From positions 1-6,413 of the forward strand of contig CAXTCL010000217.1 of assembly GCA_964242035.1 (NCBI GenBank): a stretch of 6,413 nt of DNA, written 5' to 3'. The position numbers and the translations under genes are program-made. This document shows, piece by piece, positions 1 to 6,413 of this stretch. Position 1 is the first letter of the stretch; each line of letters opens with the position of its first letter. The DNA is from BOG-908 sp964242035. GTDB taxonomy: Bacteria > Pseudomonadota > Alphaproteobacteria > Acetobacterales > Acetobacteraceae. The notes under the pieces are model-generated. The model had not been told where the DNA came from. It made no database searches and saw only the letters and a list, made by a program, of their open reading frames with translations.

Positions 1-24
1 AAAAAAAGGACCAAAAAACTTTTG
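1..24 (-). repeat. Edge-truncated copy of the poly-A/poly-T hairpin repeat, inverted orientation
   Basis: Read on the minus strand this begins CAAAAGTTTTTTGGTCC and continues into a T run that is cut by the window edge. It matches the first part of the copies at 66-104 and 1284-1322 (CAAAAGTTTTTTG followed by TTC and a T run), with GGTCC in place of GCTTC. The degenerate copy at 2661-2691 has the same GGTCC variant. Being at the edge, its second arm and the gene it may follow cannot be seen. Confidence 0.6.
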
Positions 25-78
25 CTCCCTGTCGGCGAGCGCTGAAACAACGTGCGACAGCGGACCAAAAGTTTTTTG
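12..78. terminator. Long interrupted inverted repeat at the left edge, probable gene-end structure
   Basis: The 13 bases at 12-24 (CAAAAAACTTTTG) are the exact reverse complement of 66-78. Inside the loop a second pair of arms, CTGTCG at 29-34 and CGACAG at 55-60, is also complementary. The whole can fold as a nested stem-loop between two oppositely oriented repeat copies. It lies immediately downstream of the amidase gene on the minus strand and may serve both that gene and a convergent gene beyond the window. Function as a terminator is inferred from position and structure; there is no classic GC stem followed by a U run. Confidence 0.45.
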
Positions 79-104
79 CTTCTTTTTTCAAAAAAGAAGG
101 CCTT
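66..104. repeat. 39-bp poly-A/poly-T hairpin repeat overlapping the 3' end of the amidase gene
   Basis: These 39 bases are identical to 1284-1322. The core is a perfect 10-bp stem, CTTCTTTTTT at 79-88 against AAAAAAGAAG at 90-99, around a single C. It is preceded by CAAAAGTTTTTTG. Read on the minus strand it supplies the last codons of the amidase (Gly-Leu-Leu-Phe) and its TGA stop at 88-90, which sits at the loop. Both full copies lie at 3' ends of minus-strand genes, so a transcription-end or mRNA-stabilising role is likely, but this is inference. Confidence 0.75.
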
Positions 105-942
105 GCTTCCTCTCTTCCCTGCTCTTGAGAACATTCATCGCGCCCCGAACCTGGGCCGTCTGCGCCGGATCGATCACCGCCTCGATCGTCCCGACCTCCT
201 CCCCCGCCGCGGCGACCACGCGTCCCCAAGGGTCGCAGATCAGGCTGTGTCCGTAGGTGGCGCGCGGCCGGCCGGCGCCGTCATGATGCGTGCCCGTGGT
301 GGCCGCCGCGATCACCCAGCACTGGGTCTCGATCGCGCGGGCGCGCAGCAGGATCTCCCAATGCGCCTGCCCGGTCTCCACGGTGAAGGCCGAGGGGACG
401 ACGATCACGTCGGCGCCTGCCGCGCGCAGGCCGGTGTAGAGCTCCGGGAAGCGGAGGTCGTAGCAGATGGAGAGGCCGAGCGTGAGTTCAGCGCCGGCCG
501 GGCCGATGCGGCAGGTGGCCACCGCGCCCCCGGCGCCGAACAGGCTGCTTTCGCGGTAGCCCTGGCCACTCGGCGTGGTCGCGTCGAACAGATGTATCTT
601 ACGGTAGCGGGCGAGTTCGGCGCCGTCGGGGCCGAACACCAGCGTCGTGTTATAGAGCGTGTCGCCCTCGCGTTCGCCGATCGAGCCACCATGCAGGGTG
701 ACGCCGAGGCGCCGTGCCGTCTGCTGTAGGAAGCTGTAGGCGGGGCCGGGGGTGCCGGGGGGCAATGTCTCGCTCTGCGCTAGCTTATGGTCGCGGCTGG
801 CGCCTAGGCAGCTCCACATCTCCGGCAGGCTTACCAGCGCCGGCCGCGCATCACCTGCGGCGCGGGTGATGAGTTGCTCAAGTTCGGCGATGTTGGCCTG
901 CTTGTCGGCACCGGGCGCGCATTGGATAGCTATGCCGCGCAT
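88..942 (-). CDS. Carbon-nitrogen hydrolase (nitrilase superfamily, Nit1/Nit2-like amidase)
   Basis: The protein has 284 residues, normal for this family. The Glu-Lys-Cys catalytic triad is plain: E41 in SLPEMWSC, K115 in RYRKIHLFD and C160 in GLSICYDLRFPELY. The patterns GGSIGER and YRKIHLFD are typical of the Nit branch, whose characterised members are deaminated-glutathione amidase and omega-amidase. A cytoplasmic repair role (hydrolysing deaminated glutathione or alpha-keto acid amides) is therefore the best guess; the exact substrate cannot be read from sequence. I start at the ATG at 942, because MRGIAIQ is the usual first beta strand; the reading frame stays open to 1044 but that extension is Arg/Pro-rich and overlaps the upstream gene. 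There is no clear Shine-Dalgarno, and the upstream small gene ends 14 bp before, so coupled translation is likely. The C-terminal residues and stop are provided by a repeat element. Confidence 0.9.
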   Translation of the reverse strand: MRGIAIQCAPGADKQANIAELEQLITRAAGDARPALVSLPEMWSCLGASRDHKLAQSETLPPGTPGPAYSFLQQTARRLGVTLHGGSIGEREGDTLYNTTLVFGPDGAELARYRKIHLFDATTPSGQGYRESSLFGAGGAVATCRIGPAGAELTLGLSICYDLRFPELYTGLRAAGADVIVVPSAFTVETGQAHWEILLRARAIETQCWVIAAATTGTHHDGAGRPRATYGHSLICDPWGRVVAAAGEEVGTIEAVIDPAQTAQVRGAMNVLKSREERKQGLLF

Positions 943-956
943 GCGAAGGGCTGCGT

Positions 957-1118
957 TTAATCCCGCAGCAGGGCCAGAAGATCGGCCGGCAACGGTTCGG
1001 CAAGGGTGGCTTCGTAACGCCGGGCGAGGTCGGCCGCGATCCACGCGTCGATCGCCTTGTGTTGCGATGCGTGGCGAACTTCGACCATGACGTGCCTGCT
1101 GTCTTCCGTGTCAGCCAT
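957..1118 (-). CDS. Small NepR-like anti-sigma factor candidate (53 aa)
   Basis: The frame reads ATG at 1118 to TAA at 957 and gives 53 residues. The second half has the NepR pattern: W26-I27, a helix with L31, R33-R34 and Y35, the link E41-P42-L43-P44, then a helix ADLLALLRD to the end. Known NepR proteins carry an Lxx(L/A)Yxxxxx(E)P(L/I/V)Pxxxxx-LL core; they bind the EcfG-type general stress sigma factor and are removed by phosphorylated PhyR. A GAGG at 1124-1127 lies 5 nt before the ATG, which strongly supports this start. The gene ends 14 bp before the amidase, so the two are probably co-transcribed. It is shorter than many NepR proteins, ending right after the second helix. No PhyR or EcfG gene is visible nearby, so it could be a NepR paralogue or simply a NepR-shaped small protein. 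I am confident that it is a gene, less so of its role. Confidence 0.6.
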   Translation of the reverse strand: MADTEDSRHVMVEVRHASQHKAIDAWIAADLARRYEATLAEPLPADLLALLRD

Positions 1119-1123
1119 GCCAT

Positions 1124-1127
1124 CCTC
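1124..1127 (-). promoter_or_regulatory. Ribosome binding site of the NepR-like gene
   Basis: On the minus strand the sequence is GAGG, then 5 nt (ATGGC), then the ATG at 1118. An overlapping ATG at 1123 is in another frame and too close to the GAGG. The spacing decides the start of the 53-residue frame. Confidence 0.6.
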
Positions 1128-1283
1128 AATGCGGCTCAGGGCTGCGCGGTTGCATCAGGGCTACCAGGCGTGTCCCGCCGGGCACAGTCTGGCGCGATGA
1201 TGTGATCGAAAACTTAACAAAAACACCAGATGCGCCAGTCGTGCGCCGTCAGCTAAAACAAAGCCGCGTACCGGCAGGGGAAA

Positions 1284-1322
1284 CAAAAGTTTTTTGCTTC
1301 TTTTTTCAAAAAAGAAGGCCTT
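1284..1322. repeat. 39-bp poly-A/poly-T hairpin repeat downstream of the OpgC gene
   Basis: This is base-for-base identical to 66-104. The stem is CTTCTTTTTT at 1297-1306 against AAAAAAGAAG at 1308-1317. It begins 14 bp after the OpgC stop (1337) on the minus strand and lies between that gene and the NepR-like/amidase pair, so it is a likely transcription-end element separating the two units. The remaining 1119-1283 has an AT-richer patch near 1205-1260 where the promoter of the NepR-like gene should lie, but I see no convincing -35/-10 pair. Confidence 0.75.
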
Positions 1323-1336
1323 CCTTGCCTAGTCCC

Positions 1337-2539
1337 TCAGGGCGGTAACTCAGAAGCAGGCGCAGGCACCACCCGAGCCCGCCCCTTCGCGCGCCCCTTG
1401 TTCGCATACCAGGCGGCCACTGCCCCCACCGCCCAAAGCAGCGCCGCGCCAGAGACGTTCACCGCAACCTGCATCGCCCAGCCGGTATTCGCCTCGCTGG
1501 CCAGCCGGCCCAGGAATGCCAGGAAGATGCCGGCGCAGAACACCGGCAGGGAGTGTTGCCCCGCCAGCACGAACGGGTTCGCCGCCCACGAGGTCAGCCA
1601 GCGCGCGCCCTTCGGTATGAGCCTGGTGACAAGCCAGGTGAGCGAGAGGATGGAGAGCAGGCGGAACGGGTGCAGGCCGGCCTTGTCCACGTTGAACAGC
1701 GCGTGCTGGATCGGGGCGGGCAGCCAGGCGACGCTGACCACCTGCGGCCAGACGAGCCACTGCGTGAGCACGCCGAAGACGGTGAACAGCACCGCGCACC
1801 AGTCGAACATTGGGACGAGGCGGCGCGGCACCTCGCCCGGCGCGAAGGAGAGTATGGCGCCCATCATGAACAGGAGCTGCCAGCAGAACGGGTTGAAGAA
1901 CCAGCCGCCGCCGGTCCAGCTCGGCAGGTTCAGCGAGAACAGCCGCGCGCCGACATAGAGCGCCAGCGACAGCCCGGCCAACAGCCCGGGCCGGTAGAGC
2001 AGCGGCAAAGCCAGCGCGAACAGCAGCAGCAGCACGACGTAGAGCGGCAGGATGTTCAGGTAAGCCGGCTGGAAGTGCAGCGTCAGCGCCTCGAAGAGCG
2101 CGCGGTAGGGTGCCTCGCCCAGCACGTTGAGATGTATCTCGTCGAGGTAGTCGGCGCGGTCCAGTTTGGTGGCCGACATGCCGACCTGGGCGGCGAAGAT
2201 CACGAACAGGAAGATGTGGGCGATGTACAGCGTCCAGGCGCGGCGCACCACGTCCGCACCCGCGGACATCCAGCCCTGGCTGCGCAGCGTGCTGCCGTAG
2301 GCGAGGCCGCCGGCGTAGCCCGCCAGCAGCACAAACACTTCGGTGGCGTCGCAGAGCGCGAAGTTGCGTATGGAGAGCACGCCCAGCACGTCGGCCGGCA
2401 CGTGGTCGGTGAAGATCCACCACAGCGACAGGCCGCGGAAGAAGTCGATACGCAGGTCCCGGTTGGTCCTGATGAGACCTGGCAGCGCGGGGGCCTGCAG
2501 GACCGGCGCGGGTGCGGCTTCTTGGATGATGGCTGTCAT
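1337..2539 (-). CDS. opgC: OpgC-family integral membrane acyltransferase
   Basis: The protein has 400 residues and roughly ten hydrophobic membrane segments. The N-terminal signature is the OpgC one: R27-D28-L-R-I-D-F-F-R-G (27-36), then a membrane helix ending in T44-D45-H46-V47-P48, S56-I-R-N-F (56-60), and D64-A-T-E-V-F-V-L-L-A-G-Y (64-75). In characterised bacteria OpgC adds succinyl groups to osmoregulated periplasmic glucans in the inner membrane; related proteins of this family in alphaproteobacteria are often annotated only as OpgC-domain proteins, so the substrate here is open. I start at the ATG at 2539, just before MTAIIQ, with a weak GGA ribosome binding site; the open frame to 2614 adds an Arg-rich stretch unlike a membrane protein N-terminus. 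No opgG or opgH glucan synthesis gene is in the window. The C-terminus is a short basic tail (KGRAKGRAR) expected on the cytoplasmic side. Confidence 0.88.
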   Translation of the reverse strand: MTAIIQEAAPAPVLQAPALPGLIRTNRDLRIDFFRGLSLWWIFTDHVPADVLGVLSIRNFALCDATEVFVLLAGYAGGLAYGSTLRSQGWMSAGADVVRRAWTLYIAHIFLFVIFAAQVGMSATKLDRADYLDEIHLNVLGEAPYRALFEALTLHFQPAYLNILPLYVVLLLLFALALPLLYRPGLLAGLSLALYVGARLFSLNLPSWTGGGWFFNPFCWQLLFMMGAILSFAPGEVPRRLVPMFDWCAVLFTVFGVLTQWLVWPQVVSVAWLPAPIQHALFNVDKAGLHPFRLLSILSLTWLVTRLIPKGARWLTSWAANPFVLAGQHSLPVFCAGIFLAFLGRLASEANTGWAMQVAVNVSGAALLWAVGAVAAWYANKGRAKGRARVVPAPASELPP

Positions 2540-2564
2540 GGTTCCGTCTGGCCGGGCACGCCCG

Positions 2565-2595
2565 AGTAGAGAGGGCGCACGCGGCGCGCGGTCAA
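2565..2595 (-). promoter_or_regulatory. Weak candidate promoter of the OpgC gene
   Basis: On the minus strand TTGACC (2590-2595) matches the -35 consensus in five of six bases. Possible -10 boxes are TCTCTA at 2567-2572 (17-nt spacer, poor match) or TCTACT at 2565-2570 (19-nt spacer, four of six matches). The distance to the ATG at 2539 would give a short leader. The -10 is weak either way, so this is only a suggestion. Confidence 0.25.
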
Positions 2596-2660
2596 GGCTT
2601 CTCGCGCGACACAATGTGACGGGCAGTCACCTGCCGACGCGGCGGAAGGAAGAAAAGCAG

Positions 2661-2691
2661 CCGATTTTTCGAAAAAGGACCAGAAACTTTG
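2661..2691 (-). repeat. Degenerate copy of the poly-A/poly-T hairpin repeat
   Basis: Read on the minus strand it starts CAAAGTTTCTGGTCC, followed by a T run, CG and an A run. The central 12 bases TTTTTCGAAAAA (2665-2676) are a perfect palindrome. It resembles the copy at 1-24 (same GGTCC) more than the two identical copies. Unlike those, it lies upstream of genes on both sides, in a divergent intergenic region. Confidence 0.5.
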
Positions 2692-2793
2692 TCCCGGCGC
2701 CTCTGCACTTTTCAGCATCCGATCTGTGGCGATGGCTGACGATCACAATGCCATCTTTTCACGTAGCGGTTATCGTCTGGAGGATGCACCGTC

Positions 2794-2951
2794 ATGGTCA
2801 AGCCGGGTCGCACGCGCTACGGCTGCGTAAGGCTTGGGATGAAAAACTTGGCGTTAAGCATAGCGACCGTTGCGACTTCTCGTTGTGCAGATGCAGAGAC
2901 CGCAACCATAGATGAACCAGGGACAACGGCCGCCCGCCAAAGAAAGTCCCC

Positions 2952-2955
<4 letters not shown>
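2794..2955 (+). CDS. Possible small upstream ORF (53 aa) ending on the kinase start
   Basis: The ATG at 2794 follows a GGAGG (2779-2783) by 10 nt and the frame closes with TGA at 2953-2955. That stop overlaps the TTG start of the kinase as TTGA, the kind of arrangement used for translational coupling. The peptide starts MVKPGRTRYGCVRLGMKNLA and matches no family I know. With no homology to support it, it may equally be chance; the main points in its favour are the ribosome binding site and the overlap. Confidence 0.2.
2912..2951 (+). other. Possible out-of-frame 5' extension of the hybrid kinase
   Basis: From ATG 2912 the frame reads MNQGQRPPAKESPL and then runs on in the wrong frame through the CheB region. 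Removing one C from the CCCC at 2948-2951 would join it to KVVGVGASAGG, giving the short polar leader that usually precedes the CheB domain in such hybrid proteins. In the kinase frame a stop lies at 2913-2915 and no ATG or GTG follows before the TTG at 2952. This could be a sequencing error, a real frameshift, or chance. Confidence 0.4.
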
Positions 2956-5839
<2,884 letters not shown>

Positions 5840-5843
<4 letters not shown>

Positions 5844-6259
5844 GCGAGACACCAGCCACACCGGACATCAAGCCCGCCCCGGTCCCGGGCGCCCTGGCCG
5901 GCCGCCGCGTCATGATCGTCGAGGACGAGCTTCTGGTGGCCATGCTGCTGGAAGAGGCGCTGGTGGAGCATGGCTGCGAGATCGTGGGGCCGTTCAGCAC
6001 GGTGGAGACGGCGCTGCTGGCGGCACGCGGCGTGGTGGCGGACGTAGCGGTGTTGGACGTGAACCTGCGCGGCAAGCGCGTCTACCCGGTAGCTGAACTG
6101 CTGGAGGCGCGCGGCATACCGTTCCTGCTGATGTCCGGCTACGGTCGGGACGGCGTGCCGCCCGAGCACGCCCATTGGATCGCCTGCTCCAAGCCGTTCC
6201 TGCCCGGCGACCTGGTGACCGCGCTGACCGGCCTGCTGCCCGCGCCGGTCTCCAGCTAG
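5840..6259 (+). CDS. Single-domain response regulator, likely partner of the hybrid kinase
   Basis: The 139-residue protein is one receiver domain with a short N-terminal tail of about 20 residues and no output domain. Acidic pocket E28-D29 (VMIVEDE), phosphoacceptor D73 (VLDVNLRG), S99 in LLMSGYG and K118 in CSKPF are all present. The start ATG overlaps the kinase stop as ATGA and has no Shine-Dalgarno of its own, so translation is probably coupled and the pair is very likely cognate. The VLDVNLRG and GIPFLLMSGYG stretches resemble the single-domain regulators with a FATGUY motif that tune the alphaproteobacterial general stress response, but the motif is not exact. There is no sigma-like domain, so it is not PhyR. 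It could act as a phosphate sink or relay. Confidence 0.92.
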
Positions 6260-6310
6260 AGCATGATCCGACCATAAGGGGTCACCCGTCGGATAAGATG
6301 CCGCTATAGC
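6256..6310 (+). terminator. Stem-loop at the end of the response regulator gene
   Basis: ATCCGAC at 6266-6272 pairs with GTCGGAT at 6288-6294, with an inner GGG/CCC (6279-6281 with 6285-6287) and an outer GCAT/ATGC (6261-6264 with 6298-6301). The regulator's TAG stop (6257-6259) is at the base of the stem. There is no U run, but an A-rich stretch follows at 6310-6315. The word TAGAGCATGATCCG is, from memory, common in interspersed palindromes of alphaproteobacteria. Confidence 0.5.
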
Positions 6311-6316
6311 AAAAAC

Positions 6317-6370
6317 CTAGAGCATTTTCCGGCTGCTTTATCGACTCACGAAGGTCGTAAAATGCTCTAG
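6317..6370. repeat. Second stem-loop with CTAGAGCAT arms
   Basis: CTAGAGCATTTT at 6317-6328 is the exact reverse complement of AAAATGCTCTAG at 6359-6370, a 12-bp stem around 30 bases. An inner stem CGAC (6342-6345) with GTCG (6354-6357) is also possible, with TTTA/TAAA next to it as an alternative pairing. The arm shares CTAGAGCAT with the first stem-loop (6256-6264). Being symmetrical, it could act as a two-way terminator or be an interspersed palindromic element. Confidence 0.6.
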
Positions 6371-6413
6371 CAGCCTGTCGGATTGGGCTTACGGGGCCAA
6401 GAGAGTCACGGAG
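6371..6413. other. Right edge, no gene recognised
   Basis: The last 43 bases contain a third GTCGGAT (6377-6383), the same word as the right arm of the first stem-loop, but no open frame. It may belong to the same palindromic element family or to whatever lies beyond the window. Confidence 0.3.

Larger units (their letters stand above)
2540..2951. other. Divergent intergenic region between the OpgC and hybrid kinase genes
   Basis: This 412-bp stretch must carry the promoters of both blocks. It holds the degenerate hairpin repeat at 2661-2691, a weak candidate promoter for OpgC at 2565-2595, a GGAGG at 2779-2783, and the out-of-frame ATG at 2912 discussed with the kinase. I looked by eye for the EcfG-type general stress promoter (GGAAC, 16-17 nt, CGTT): the only GGAAC is at 2541-2545 on the minus strand, overlapping the OpgC ribosome binding region and without a CGTT partner. 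No RNA gene or clear plus-strand promoter was recognised. Confidence 0.5.

Noticed and set aside
943..1044. N-terminal extension of the amidase to 1044
   Set aside because: The added residues are Arg/Pro-rich and overlap the NepR-like gene; the conserved first strand begins at the ATG at 942.
878..1129. 83-codon minus-strand frame overlapping the NepR-like gene
   Set aside because: It would start at a TTG and overlaps the amidase start; the product is S/R/P-rich and unlike any family, while the neighbouring frame has the GAGG site and the NepR pattern.
1171..1186. Palindrome-like TGTCCCGCCGGGCACA upstream of the NepR-like gene
   Set aside because: The symmetry is broken at two of eight pairs, so an operator or hairpin call is not justified.
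1553..2569. 338-codon open frame on the plus strand opposite the OpgC gene
   Set aside because: Very Q/E/R/H-rich with no recognisable domain; the minus strand encodes a typical membrane protein with OpgC signatures.
2732..2830. 32-codon plus-strand ORF in the divergent intergenic region
   Set aside because: No convincing ribosome binding site and no similarity to known small proteins; length is within chance.
2540..2951. EcfG-type stress promoter ahead of the kinase or OpgC
   Set aside because: No GGAAC-(16-17)-CGTT pair was found by eye; the single GGAAC lacks a partner at the right distance.

Overview
The window is GC-rich DNA (AT-rich only in short palindromic repeats) with two gene blocks that point away from each other. 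The base composition and the gene families (an OpgC-type membrane acyltransferase, a NepR-like peptide, an HWE-family histidine kinase) suggest an alphaproteobacterium. The poly-A/poly-T hairpin repeats make me lean towards Acetobacteraceae/Rhodospirillales, but that is from memory and not a proof.

Left block, minus strand, read from right to left. An OpgC-family integral membrane protein (1337-2539) is followed 14 bp after its stop by a poly-A/poly-T hairpin repeat (1284-1322). Next comes a two-gene unit: a 53-residue NepR-like anti-sigma peptide (957-1118, with its own GAGG ribosome binding site) and, 14 bp on, a nitrilase-superfamily amidase (88-942). The last codons and stop of the amidase lie inside a second, identical copy of the 39-bp repeat (66-104). 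An inverted partial copy sits at 1-24, so 12-78 can form one long inverted repeat at the left edge.

Middle, 2540-2951. This divergent intergenic stretch holds a degenerate member of the same repeat family (2661-2691), a weak candidate opgC promoter, and the uncertain 5' end of the next gene.

Right block, plus strand. A large hybrid sensor kinase (2952-5843; CheB - CheR - heptad coiled coil - PAS - HWE kinase) overlaps by 4 nt (ATGA) a single-domain response regulator (5840-6259). No chemoreceptor, CheA or CheW is present, so this looks like a stress or light/redox-type two-component pair and not a chemotaxis operon. Its annotated start is a TTG with no good Shine-Dalgarno. An out-of-frame ATG at 2912 would join perfectly to the CheB domain if one C of a CCCC run were absent. 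Two consecutive stem-loops sharing the word CTAGAGCAT follow the regulator and probably end the unit.

The most interesting biological reading is an inference. HWE kinases and single-domain regulators commonly feed the PhyR-NepR-EcfG general stress response, and a NepR-like peptide lies about 1.8 kb away on the other strand. Neither PhyR nor an EcfG sigma factor is visible here, so the link is not shown. I found no wholly new system; the points to check are the small NepR-like gene, the kinase start, and the gene-end repeat family.
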